Assembly: GCA_026874595.1 (NCBI GenBank) | Contig: CM049316.1 | Location: 62,481,176-62,545,175 of the forward strand | Direction: 5' to 3' | DNA length: 64,000 bases | Origin: Sipunculus nudus | Taxonomy: Eukaryota > Annelida > Sipuncula > Golfingiida > Sipunculidae | Shown: positions 23,897 through 35,073 of the stretch, one piece after another | Numbering within the stretch: the first letter of the stretch is position 1 | How the letters are laid out: each line of letters begins with the position of its first letter | The notes under the pieces: model-generated | What the model was told of the DNA's origin: nothing | The model's database searches: none | The model's input: only the letters and a program-made list of their open reading frames with translations | Position numbers and translations under genes: made by a program

Positions 23897-24327
23897 ACTC
23901 GAAATTCTGGACTTTTGCGTGAAAAATCCCAGAAAATATATGTCAGCTGAGAGTGTGGTGTGACATCCAGATACATTTTTAATTCCAAATATTGTTAACC
24001 ATTGGCCATTGGGAAATGGGACAACTTTTTTTCCTGGCTACCGTTTGGCCATTCTTTGGTATAAGTCCTGACATTCTATTTTTTTTTCAGGCACTGTAGT
24101 CTGTAGAACATAGCAGAGGTACTCATGTCGACTCAGACTTGTAACAGTTCTATATTTTATTTTTCATTAAAAATATTATTCCTTTATGACCCAGCTGTTA
24201 TGAATTTATAAATATAAAAAATTGCATATATCTGCATATTTGAACTTTTTGATAAATGTGACTTTTTTTTGTTATTTCAACATATACCCCCTGTACTTGG
24301 GAGTTGTCTCTTTCAAAGGGTGAGTGA

Positions 24328-24628
24328 TGGACAAAAGCCCACTCAAACAAAAACCCACCCACACATGAGCACATAAATATATATAATATGGTACATACTA
24401 TTAGTATACTTATATAAGGGAATGTTATATATATTTTGATATGGATAAAGCATATTTTTTTTAATTAGAAAAACTTCAATATAGTTGTTAAAAAAATCAT
24501 TTACTGATACAGTAATTTTATACATTAGTCAAGGTGGGATTTTGTCCTTTTGCTGCACTTTTAAGGGATGGGATTTAGTTTGATGGGCTTTTGCCCAGGT
24601 AGTTTTTGTCCGGGTGGGCTTTTGTCTG
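24328..24628. mobile_element. Foldback MITE with GGACAAAAGCCC modules, copy 2
   Basis: Left GGACAAAAGCCCA (24,329-24,341) and right inverted GGGCTTTTGTC-like modules (24,583-24,626) flank an AT-rich core. The core shares AAAAAAATCATTT and CAGTAATTTTA with copy 1 at 22,260-22,508. Confidence 0.6.
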
Positions 24629-24892
24629 GCACCAGGTCTTAAAAGTTAACCAACAGGACATGGCAGATATCAGTGAGTGGTCCTCATGATAAGTATCAAG
24701 GGTAGTCATTATAGTAGGTTCTGTTGTTATCATGTAAATGCTGGTCATTATCAGTGGGGCCATGATCATTAGATTTAACATAACATATCAATCAGTTCCT
24801 TGCTCACTAAGCTTCGATTATTGCTAAATATCCAGCTGTGGTGGCTGGCTAATTACCGTGATTACATGTGGAATCCTATTATGCACTATTAT

Positions 24893-25143
24893 CAGGGCCT
24901 GAAATTTAAGAAAATTCCCACTGGACTCTGAAAGTCAGCAGTGCAGAAAATTTACTGGCCCTCCAAGAACTTTACCAGACACCACTTTTGAATTTAAAAA
25001 TTGCTTCTTTATTTCTTTAGCATATTATAAATCAAAATGATGGAATCCTGCTGAAAATAGGAAAAAAAATTCTTGCAAAGATGCCTAAAGAAAAGAATGT
25101 TTCTGACTGTTGCTTGTATTTTATTGCTAATTTGCAAGCCCTG
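24893..25143. mobile_element. Short MITE with CAGGGC ends
   Basis: CAGGGCCTGAAATTTA at the left is inverted as TAATTTGCAAGCCCTG at the right. ATTAT flanks both sides (24,888-24,892 and 25,144-25,148). CAGGG termini are common in hAT elements, but the 8-bp duplication is not complete. Non-coding. Confidence 0.55.
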
Positions 25144-25264
25144 ATTATGTTAATAGTGTAAAGGGAAAGAGAGGATGTTTATATTCTATATATTATGATA
25201 AGGTCACAGATATTAAACTTATTTATTTTACACAGATTGTACAAAAAACTATTATAACTAATCA

Positions 25265-25449
25265 AGGCACTCTCCATGGCTCCCATGATGGTGTTCGGTA
25301 GTCTGTATGGGTGGAGGAAACCAGAGAACCGGGAGAAAACCACTGGCCTTGGATGGGCAACTACAACCCACTCTCATAGCACACTGGGATCAAACCCGGG
25401 TCGCCGGCGGAGAGAGGCGAGCGTTTTACCCCTCGGCTGTCCAGGCCCC
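25265..25449 (-). mobile_element. tRNA-derived SINE, minus strand
   Basis: Reading the minus strand, the head resembles a tRNA gene. It has an A-box-like TGGACAGCCGAGGGGTAAAA, then GCTCGCC, then a B box GGGTTTGATCCC (25,398-25,387). The body contains the complement of GGGTGGAGGAAACCAGAGAA. The tRNA fold itself is degenerate, so it is not a working tRNA gene. The 133-codon + strand frame at 25,276-25,677 spans this and the next SINE and is not a protein. Confidence 0.7.
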
Positions 25450-25479
25450 ATTCTCTTAGGTTTTCTCAACCCCCTGAGG

Positions 25480-25696
25480 AGCATACAACCCATGCAGCCA
25501 GAGAAGGCACTGCAAGGTCATTCATTCCATATTTTGCCTTTACCAGTGCATGACCAGTACCCATTTACTCATGGGTGCAGAGAGCACACCCTTGTGGTTA
25601 AGACTGACCAGGAGTCTAAGCGCAGAAGGCTGTCTGATCAGGACTTGAACCCACAACCTTGCGGTCAGCACACATAACATTTTGCCACCTTGCTCC
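25480..25696 (-). mobile_element. Second tRNA-derived SINE, minus strand
   Basis: On the minus strand: A-box-like AAGGTGGCAAAATGTTATG, GTGCTGACCGCAAGGTTG, then a B box GGGTTCAAGTCC (25,652-25,641). The rest is a SINE body of different sequence. It lies in the same orientation as the neighbouring SINE. Confidence 0.7.
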
Positions 25697-25699
25697 TTG

Positions 25700-27095
25700 A
25701 TAAAAAGTCAGAGTTCAACAGAGTTGGATGAATTCTCATGATACAGGATGATATTTTGTCCATGCAAGAATAGTTACAGACCTGTTTTTTAGAGGCCATT
25801 TGTATGTGTTTAGACTTCCTTCACTGTAGGAGGGAGGACTACTAAAATGGTCCATGTCTCTTCCACCTTTCATCCTCCTGCCTTTCTGTCCTGCTTGAGC
25901 TAGCTTTTATTCTCAAAACAAAATTAAATGTGAAAGAAACAGACTCATTAAATTCATGCACCTGTGGCAAATGTCTTTTTCATGATATCAGCTTTTGTAA
26001 AACGTAAGTACACATGAATTTTTTTGTTAGATGAATTCCTTTGTTAAACGCAAATAACTGTTAACAAAAGATAAGATTGGAACAAAAAATATAACCATTG
26101 GGAAGGAAAATGCTCTATCACTAATACCCTGTGTTCAGTATACTGTTAACTGATGTGATAGTCTGGCCAAGATTAAACTTTTTGTGTAATAATGTGCTGC
26201 AAAAAGAGTCTTTCTGTATTTAAATCAACCTCAAGACTGTCCTCCCAAAGAAATCAGATATGTTCCAAATAAATATAGGTACTGGAATCCGGAAAGAATT
26301 AGTTCATAAGTTATTCATCATCTGTGTTTTAGGGTTCTCTTTAATATTAAAGGTGCCTATTCTGTTATCTAAGGTCTGTAAACTAAAGATTATCTCTTCA
26401 ACCTTTTATATAAAAATAGGCTAGAAAATGCCAATCGCACCACACACAGGTTGTTTGTTTTATTTATATCCATGTGTTTATAACATGTAGGGTACCTAGT
26501 AAGATCATCCAAACACTTTCAACCCCAACATTTGGTAGGAAGTCAGGTGAACCAGAGAATTTGCAAAGGGTGTTTAGCAACTAATGTGCTACAAAAAATT
26601 TGACCAGTCTGATATGCCTATTATCACATCCATGAATTTAAATTTCCTGTTTTCTTAAACTTTCACTTGCAAAACCATACAGAATGTTTATTTCATCCTT
26701 TTCTGGTCTTTCTGATAGTTTAAAAGTATCTTTTCTTATGTACAATGTTTTTTGAAAGGTTCTTGAGAACATTTAGTGAAATGTTTGAAGATGTTAGAGT
26801 TTGGAAAAAAGGAATGGCTAATCAGATGAGGCCTTGATTTGAAACAATATGTGAATGCAGAAGCATTTAAACTCTGTTTGTACTGGCACTGTCATCTTTT
26901 TGGGGAATTTAGTACTGCTCTTATATTGGTAGTTAGCCTTAATGCAAGGAATACAAGATTATATCAGGGAGTTGATTATGTAATATGGCATTGCAGGAGG
27001 CATATATATATATGTTCTCTGAATGATGTTTTTTACTTTGATATTTATAATGAAGATTTATAGCTGACATGTTTGCTTGACCCATTCTTTCTAGA
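25700..27095. other. AT-rich non-coding stretch with one dispersed repeat
   Basis: Copy 3 of the AGGGGCCTATTC repeat is at about 26,348-26,492. Nothing else supported. Confidence 0.5.
26348..26492 (+). repeat. Dispersed short repeat (AGGGGCCTATTC family), copy 3
   Basis: AAAGGTGCCTATTCTG, then AAAATAGGCTAGAAAA, CAGGTTGTTTGTTTTATTTA and ATCCATGTGTTTATAACATG, in the same order as copy 1. Confidence 0.5.
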
Positions 27096-28846
27096 TTTTT
27101 AGCGAACCTGTGAGCTTATGTGATATGATGCGTTGTCGTCCATCCGCTGTCTGCCATCCAAGGTTGGCTGTCTGCAGCCCATGGCTGTAAGTCAGAAACC
27201 GTCAAAGCTAGCAGCTCCATAATTACATGTAAGAATTAGTCACATGTGAAACTTGGTGTCCTAGAGCTTAATATTGGGTATCTGCATTAATTTAGATTTT
27301 ATAGAGAAAAAGCTTAAAAACCTTTAAAATTCTTCTTCTCTGAAACTGTCCAGCCAAATTGTTTAATATTTCACAGAAATGTTTCCTAGAACAATCGCTC
27401 TAAATTATCTTTGAATGGTTCCAGTTCGGTGATTTTTGACTGAGTTACAGGAAGTTGAACTTAGTCATTTGCATGCTAAAATTACAATCTCAGAAATGGC
27501 TGGAGCTGTCATCACCAAATTTTATGCCATGATTGTCACATGAGTCATATCTGAAATTGAGGCGTTGGTTGGGCCTACTACATTGATCTGTTGTTTACAA
27601 GCAAAAATGTAAGTTTTTACTCTTCCTGCTTAAACACTGTTTTTTTAGCTCAGCTGACTATAAGTCGTCTGAGCTATAGTCGTGGTCCATTGTCCGTCGT
27701 CCGTCCGTCTGTCCTCCGTCTGTCAGTAGATGTGGCACGTTTTGAAACCGTAAGACCTAGGAATCCAAAATTTGGCATAATGTTAGATGTCCCCAAGATC
27801 TCCTACCAAGCTGAAAACGGGGTTTTTGCGACTTCGTTCCTTTGAGAAATTAAGGTAAAACCTCAATTTTTTATTAAAAACCTATTTTCACACTTCATGA
27901 CAGCCTAAAATCAAAACCACTCATCTGTTTTTCCTCATATTTACCATAAATAATCCTCTATATAGTTTCTATGTACATGCCAGAAATTAGGTCTGTATTA
28001 TATAATTTAAAAAAGTTATGGGCCCAAACATAATGCATTTTGTAAATAATCAGGAAAGAAATTTGATCACTTAACACAATACTTGTTAAAGCTAAGCACT
28101 TTTTTTCCAGTAATATTACTTTTATTAATCAAAATTAAATTGTATACCTAAAATTAGATCAAAATCTTTTAAATTTTTTAAGATATTAGCAAAAATAAAA
28201 AATTGGTACCTTAAATACTGCCCAATTTTGACCATGGCACGTTTTTTTCCTGTAACTGCTGTGGATTTAATTTTTAAAGCATGTTTTTGTTAGCATTTCA
28301 ACTGTTAACACTAAAAATTTGAAACAAGTTGTTCAAAAACTGTAGTTTTATTCAAGTTTTCAAGCACCATGTCACATATTGCAGTTTGCTAGAGCTCAGC
28401 TCCCAAGCTTCAGCTCTAAGTTCCTTAAACTTGGCATTTAGATGTCTCCAAAATCCCCTATCATGCCAAGAATTTGGTCACTAGGACTTAATTCCTTCTA
28501 GATATATAATGAAAAACTTCATTTTTCCATTAAAAACCCATTGTTACAGTCTTAAAGACTGCCTTATATCAAAATCACTGATCTGACTTTGATTATATAT
28601 AATATACATATTTTTCTATACATTCACTATGCACATGCCAGAAATGATGTCAGTATTGCGTATTTTTTTTAAGTTATGGGCCTAAACATAATGCACTTTT
28701 TAAAAAAATCAAGGAATATATTTACTCACCTAAGATGAGAATAGCTGAAGCTGGAGACTTTTTTTCAGGAATGTAACTTTATTTAATCAAGATTCAATTG
28801 TTTACCCGAAATTAGATCTGAATTTAGCAAATTTTTCAAGTTATTA

Positions 28847-29385
28847 TAGTCCGTTTCATCCCCTCATGTCCACCTGTTTTTTGCTATGAAAATTTTTATT
28901 TTTTACATTTCAAGGGAAACAATTAAAGTGTAGAGCAGAGGTTTAAAGAACCTTATTTTCAACAAGGTAACTAAATACCTAACTTACGCCTTATTCGAGA
29001 AACAGAATTTTCTGAAAATATGAGAAATCAGTCTACATTTTACAACATATCAGACCCACTTATGGCGGTCAAGGTCACTGGTCACATGCAAAAACAACCT
29101 CAACTGAAAGCTGCTGATTGGATGGTCTCATGTAAACACTCTAAAAAATATAACCAGCTAAAACAAAGATGGCTGCTTATGGAGGGACACATAATATCTG
29201 CCAGATCATGATAAAGAGACTAAAATGTTGTGAAACATAAACGGGGGATTTACAGTAAAATTCCTAATTGCCATATTAGGTTGTCACTTCCATATACTGT
29301 TTTCTTGGAAATTATTGAAAAATATAAACTTTTAAGCAAATCATCTCAAAAAAACCAGATGGACAGCAGGTGGTGAAATGGACTA
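28847..29385. mobile_element. Mariner-like MITE inserted in family D copy 1
   Basis: Termini TAGTCCGTTTCATC and the inverted GGTGAAATGGACTA extend further as matching inner repeats (ATGTCCACCTG against CAGATGGACA). TA flanks both sides (28,845-28,846; 29,386-29,387). The empty site in family D copy 2 reads AAGTTATTAGTATAAATA near 49,273, which confirms the boundaries. TA duplication is typical of Tc1/mariner elements. There is no transposase. Confidence 0.8.
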
Positions 29386-29975
29386 TAGCATAAATAAAAA
29401 ATCAATACCTTAAATTTTGTCCAACTTTGGCAATAGCACGTTTTTTTCCTGTAAGCACTGTTGATTTAATTTTCACAGCATATATACATAAGGATTTAAT
29501 CTTTTAAAATTTGAAATTTCAAAGGAATTGATTGAAAAGAGTAGCTTTTATTCAAGTTTTTCATACACCATGTCAAGTTTTGTTCACATCTAGCCCACCT
29601 AGTAGTACAGCCTTCACTTGCATTATGTAATCCACCCAAGGCAGCTTGCCTTGGCTCAGCTTGGCCACTACTAGCAGGCTTCCCCTCTGCCCTGCACCCC
29701 CCCCCCAGATGGTGCATTAACTGTAATTTTCTGTATTTCATTTTATTCTTGGCTCTGCAATGCTACATTTTAGATTTTGTATTTACCACCAGGGTTACAA
29801 TAATAAAAGTGCACATTTAATTGTGTCCACAAAGTGGTGTATTGCTATGAAAGTGTGGATGTTCATCAGATAAGTAATTCCTTACTGGAGAAAAGTAAAA
29901 ACTTCACCAGGTGTGAAATTGACTATTAATTGTATCCCCAGACAAAGTCTGGGGATACTATGTTTTCATACCGGT

Positions 29976-29976
29976 C

Positions 29977-30013
<37 letters not shown>
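29976..30013 (+). repeat. (CCG)n microsatellite in the Helitron head
   Basis: About 12 CCG triplets at a fixed place in the 5' head of family A. Family A copy 2 has CCGCCGCCACCGCCG at the same place, and family B has CCGCCGCCG. Confidence 0.95.
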
Positions 30014-30599
30014 ATATAAATCTTGTTGGCGCGATAACCCAAAAAATATTTCACGGAACTTTACCAAACTTGGTATATGTATAGATATGGGTGAGAGGAC
30101 GACGCCTATTTAAAATGAGGTCATAACCTTTAATAGGAGAGTGTCCTTGACCTTGAATAGGTCCAATTTTGGGGAAAATCACACAAATTCTTTAATATCT
30201 CTAGAAATCTTGCATGGATTTATCCCAAAATCAACTTGATGGAAGATCATGGATAGGGTTGTCATGTTCCAGAAACTGGTGGCGCCACCTATTATTCTTT
30301 ACTTGTTTTCGTGCCGTTTAATACCCCCAAAATTGCCACCTTACAGTACTGTGAGCATTATAAGTCAAAAACTAATGGACAGATTTCTTTTATATTATGC
30401 ATATACATAGGTATGGGTTATGGGATGATGTTTATTTAAATTGGGGTCATGACCTTTCCTATGATAGTGGCCTTGACCTTGAATATTGCCATATATGGTG
30501 AAAATCACACACCTCTTATGATATCTCCAGTGTTGATAGCCATATGGATTTCAAACATGACTTATGTATGGCCCACCACTAAAGTAAGAACCCTTTAGG

Positions 30600-33000
30600 T
30601 TCTAGGGTCATGAGTTCAAAGGTCAAGGTCACTGGACTGGCATTTTAAAAGATACTGTGGATGCATTTTAAGCCAAACTTTCATCCTAGGTCTTCCATCT
30701 TGAATATATAGCTCACTTGCCAATAGTGGATGATCCATATAAATTTTGGGGTCACAAGGTCAAAGGTCAAGGCCACAGGAGCTATCTGTCCAAAAATTAG
30801 TTTCTGGATGATAATTCCTGCTTTTATTGATGTATTGATTTCAAACTTGACTTATATATGTCCCATTGAAAAAGCAAGACTCCAATTTATTTTAGGGGTC
30901 ATGAGGTCAGAGGTCAAGGTCACAGGACATATCTTTAAAAACATTGTGGATGCATTTTCAGCCGAACATTTCATCTCAGACCTTTCATCTTGCACATGTA
31001 AGTCATCTGCCAATAGAGGAAGACCCCTATCAGTTTTGAGGTCACAAGGTCAAAGGTGAAGGTCACAGGAGTCATCTGTCCAAAAATTTGTTTCTGGATG
31101 ATAAATCCTGCTTTTATTGATGTATGGATTTCAAACTTGACTTGTATATGTCCCATTGGAAAAGCAAGACCCAAATTGATTTTGGGGTCATGAGGTCAAA
31201 GGTCAAGGTCACAGGACATCTTTAAAAACATTGTGGATGCATTTTCAGCCAAACATTTCATCTCAGATCTTTCATCTTGCACATATAGTTCACCTGCAAA
31301 GAATGGAAGAACCCTATCAATTTTGAGGTCACAAGGTCAAAAGTAAAGGTCACAGGAGCCATCTGTCCAAAAATTAGTTTCTGGATGATAATTCCTTCTC
31401 TTATTGATGTATGGATTTCAAACTTGACTTGTATTTGACCCATTGGAAAAGCAAGACCAGAATTGATTTTGGGGTCATGAGGTCAAAGGTCAAGGTCACA
31501 GGAAACCTCTTTAAAAAGATTGTGGATGCATTTTCAGCCAAACAATTCATCTCAGATCTTTCATCTTGCACATATAGTTCACCTGCCAAGAGTGGAAGAC
31601 CCCTATCAATTTTGAGGTCACAAGGTCAAAGGTGAAGGTCACAGGAGCCATCTGTCCAAAAATTAGTTTTTGGATGATAATTCCTGCTTTTATTGATGTA
31701 TGGATTTCAAACGTGACTTATATATGTCCCATAGGAAAAGCAAGACCCAAATTGATTTTGAGGTTATGAGGTCAAAGGTCAAGGTCACAGGACACATCTT
31801 TAAAAAGATGTGGATGCATTTTCAGCCAAACATTTCATCTCAGATCTTTCATCTTGGACATATAGTTCACCTGCCAAGAGAGGAAGAACCCTGTCAATTT
31901 TGAGGTCACAAGGTCAAAGGTGAAGGTCACAGGAGCCATCTGTCCAAAAATTAGTTTCCGGATGATAATTCCTTCTTTTATTGATGTATTTATTTCAAAC
32001 TTGACTTGTATTTGACCCATTGGAAAAGCAAGACCTGAATTGATTTTGGGGTAATGAGGTCAAAGGTCAAGGTCACAGGAAACCTCTTTAAAAAGATTGT
32101 GGATGCATTTTCAGCCAAACAATTCATCTCAGATCTTTCATCTTGCACATATAGTTCACCTGCCAAGAATGGAAGAACCCTATCAATTTTGAGGTCACAA
32201 GGTCAAAAGTGAAGGTCACAGGAGCCATCTGTCCAAAAATTAGTTTCTGGATGATAATTCCTTCTCTTATTGATGTATGGATTTCAAACTTGACTTGAAT
32301 TTGACCCATTGGAAAAGCAAGACCTGAATTGATTTTGGGGTCATGAGGTCAAAGGTCAAGGTCACAGGAAACCTCTTTAAAAAGATTGTGGATGCATTTT
32401 CAGCTAAACAATTCATCTCAGATCTTTCATCTTGCACATATAGTTCACCTGCCAAGAGTGGAAGACCCCTATAAATTTTGAGGTCACAAGGTCAAAGGTG
32501 AAGGTCACAGGAGCCATCTGTCCAAAAATTAGTTTCTGGATGAAAATATCTGCTTTTATTGATGTATGGATTTCAATCTTGACTTGTATATGTCCCATTG
32601 GAAAAGCAAGACCCAAATTGATTTTGGGGTCATGAGGTCAAAGGTCAAGGTCACAGGACACATCTTTAAAAAGATGTGGATGCATTTTCAGCCAAACATT
32701 TCATCTCAGATCTTTCATCTTGCACATATAGTTCTCCTGCCAAGAGAGGAAGAACACTATCAATTTTGAGGTCACAAGGTCAAAGGTGAAGGTCACAGGA
32801 GCCATCTGTCCAAAAATTAGTTTCTGGGTGATAATTCCTGCTTTATTAATGTATAGATTTCAAACTTAACTTGCATATGTCCCATTGAAAAAGCAAGACC
32901 AGAATTTATTTTGGGGTCATGAGGTCAAAGGTCAAGGTCACAGGACACATCTTTAAAAAGATCAAGGTCACAGGACCAACATCTTCAACACGATTGTGGA
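30600..33000 (+). repeat. Tandem array of about 290-bp units carrying AGGTCA direct repeats
   Basis: Roughly eight units, each a dimer of about 145-bp halves. One half carries GGGTCATGAGGTCAAAGGTC continuing to AAGGTCACAGG. The other carries AGGTCACAAGGTCAAAGGTG and AAGGTCACAGG. The first halves lie near 30,604, 30,897, 31,184, 31,471, 31,760, 32,049, 32,338, 32,627 and 32,915; the second near 30,750, 31,038, 31,324, 31,613, 31,902, 32,191, 32,480 and 32,768. Several first halves contain a perfect AGGTCA-A-AGGTCA (for example 31,193-31,205). Short open frames on both strands are by-products. Confidence 0.9.
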
Positions 33001-34654
33001 TTGTTAGATGGAAGAAACAATAAATATGCCAAGTGTCAGTATATGCTGCTAAAAATGGGGGTCTATTTATAAAGGGGGGGGAGCCTACTATGTCTGGGGA
33101 TACTCTGGCACCTGCGGTGCCAAGAAATGTCTAGTTCCAGTAATAAATTATACCTTAGATTGTAATTAGCATAATGATATTGTTTGTCCCTTATTCAACC
33201 TACAGTGTGTATACTTTATTTGAAAAGATGTTTTTATTTTACCAAATTTACTGAATCTTTTATTTTATTTTGGTGAATAAGATTAAGCATGTACTGAAAA
33301 CTCCAATGTGCAAAACTTTTTTATAGTGATTCAAGGAATAATCTTGTAGATGCCATGTTGTGGCATTATTTTCTTTTAAATTCAGTTTAAACATTTGTGA
33401 TTTAAAAATAATGAAAATATAGGTGTAGGAATAATATGACCCAATATGAGCTACACTCTGGATATATAATGATTGCAACTCAGAATTCTAATATTTTAAC
33501 TTATATTTTCAGTGTTTTTTAATACAAATTTATCAGAAAAAAACTATTTTAATGGAAAAAGTGGATATGCTTAAATAATAGGCTTATATATAAACTTAAA
33601 TGCATTATTCCCTTGAAAGTGAAATAAAGGTATTAGTTCATTCTGTCCACTTTTCGTCCATCTGTAAATTTTTCATATGCATCACAGTATCTCAAAACTT
33701 TTACTGTTTTTCTTCATGACAGTCTTGTCAGAGTATTAGTTTGCAATCATATATTTAGAACTTTACTATAACTAAGTAGGAGAGCCTCTTTCCTCTTAGC
33801 TTCTTATATGCTTATATAAATGAAAAACATTAAAATAGAATATTTTGCATTTGCAAAAATTTCAAACTTAAGCTGAGCGTCGTGACCCATGGGTCCCTTG
33901 TTTAAGAAACTGTCAAGCTGGTTGGTTTAAACTTTACCAGAATTGTTCTTTGGTATTCTGTCAGATTTATAAGAATAGATTGGGTAAATGCAGCTTTAAA
34001 TAAGCAGTGTAGCCAATTGAAAAGGGATTTCAGTGTTTGAAAACAGATTTGGCAGCATGGCAAGTTTCAACATGTCAAGTCAAGAGGTCAATCAGTGCAC
34101 TTAGGTGCAGTCCAGACATCACCATGGCAACTGTCTGGCTCTGCTTGGTGTCCAGATACAGTCTAGATGTCAAGATGATGTGTCTAGACACACAATCTAT
34201 ATGTCTAGAAACTGCCAACTGTGTCAGATTTTACAATAGGTCAAGTTACGCTCTGTATCTATAAATAACTTTGGCAGACTGCCAACCATTTCAGATTTAC
34301 CAACAGGTCAAGTTTCAGTCTGTAAGAGCCAGTGGTAAGTTTCAGTCTGTAAGAGCCAGTGGTGCAGTTAAATGTGGGACATTAGGTACCCTTGACCTGG
34401 GGGAAACCTGAGCCTCCATTGCCAGGATGCATGTGTAGGTGTGACTCAATACCAAGGCTAAAAAAGGAACTTGTTCTTAGATTTTATAGGGAAAAAGCTA
34501 AAAAACATTATTAAATGTTTGTCTCCGAAACCATGCTGCCAAATTGTCCATTCATCTGTCCCAATATCCCTCCCTGGCAAAAAGAAACATATCGGTATAT
34601 ACATTCATACTCCCAAACTTTGTACAGGTTCGCATTAAGCCTGTAGGCCTTGTT

Positions 34655-35073
34655 TATTTATAGATTTTGATAGATATTGTTTAAAATATGTCGTTGACAC
34701 AAGCTTCAAAAACAAATATTCTTGTATAAAATAATAGCGGTTCAGTCATATATGCATGTTCAGTTTGTTCTACATGCTTCTTGTCTCTGGCATTATCCAT
34801 GTATGTATAATTGTGCTGATATGGCCATGTTAGCTTGAACTCTTCTATTATTTATTTGCATGGCACTAGTATTGCATTAATTAAGTATGGAAGGCCTAAT
34901 ATCATTTGGTCATAATAAATATTCATGGTTTCATTGCATAATTGTTTCTGCTAAGAAATGAAAGCTGACTGTATGCTATTTGTAATGATTTTAATATCCT
35001 AGTTAGTGAACAGAGAAAAACATAGTTTTTAAATTTTTTTTCTTCAATTAGATTTGTTCATTCTTGGCCTTAT
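34655..35073. other. AT-rich non-coding stretch
   Basis: Nothing recognised. Confidence 0.5.

Larger units (their letters stand above)
29935..33134 (+). mobile_element. Family A Helitron, copy 1, with a large internal array
   Basis: Starts TC after A 29,934 and ends CTAG (33,131-33,134) before T 33,135. The 5' end folds as CCCCAGAC-AAA-GTCTGGGG, then GATACTATGTTTT and a CCG tract. The 3' end has a perfect GGCACC-TGC-GGTGCC hairpin (33,107-33,121), 9 nt, then CTAG, a textbook Helitron terminus. The interior is one 325-bp-type unit with GGTGGCGCCACC (30,278-30,289), then an array of about 290-bp units to about 33,000. No Rep/helicase is encoded, so it depends on a partner in trans. Confidence 0.85.
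27641..33900 (+). mobile_element. Family D Helentron-like element, copy 1, nested in C
   Basis: Starts TTTTTTAGCTCAGCTGAC. The subterminal repeat GCTCAGCT (27,648-27,655) is matched by AGCTGAGC (33,871-33,878). A 12-bp perfect palindrome GACCCATGGGTC (33,884-33,895) follows, then CCTTG at the junction with T. A second small inverted pair, GACTATA/TATAGTC, sits just inside the 5' end. The interior is non-coding with two diverged units of about 650 bp (CAATTTTTTATTAAAAACC and CATTTTTCCATTAAAAACCC). It holds a TA-flanked MITE and Helitron A. The sister copy at 48,042-50,673 lacks both. Confidence 0.7.
27096..34654 (+). mobile_element. Family C Helentron-like element, copy 2, host of nested insertions
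   Basis: Begins TTTTTAGC with GCGAACCTGTG at 27,102-27,112. It ends with ACAGGTTCGC (34,624-34,633), a palindromic pair and CCTTGTTT. The left part (to 27,639) and right part (from 33,901) align to continuous sequence in family C copy 1: the junction text CACTG|...|AAACTGTCAAGC corresponds to CACTGATTTATG...AAACTGTTAAGC near 10,158-10,192. Everything between is a nested family D element. The right part contains a local duplication (TTTCAGTCTGTAAGAGCCAG at 34,313 and 34,338). Confidence 0.7.

Noticed and set aside
25387-25449. Possible functional tRNA gene
   Set aside because: Only the promoter-box-like parts are kept; acceptor stem and cloverleaf are not evident, and a SINE body follows.
25276-25677. 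133-codon open frame
   Set aside because: Spans two tRNA-derived SINEs on the opposite strand; no protein motif.
29913-30113. Open frame with a poly-alanine run
   Set aside because: Comes from the (CCG)n tract in the Helitron head.
30730-32769. Multiple 61-109-codon frames on both strands with related sequences
   Set aside because: Periodic by-products of the 290-bp array; stops recur in each unit and the same segments are open on both strands.
30600-33000. Regularly spaced repeats suggesting a CRISPR array
   Set aside because: Units are contiguous diverged tandem repeats of about 290 bp in a eukaryotic transposon, without unique spacers or cas genes.
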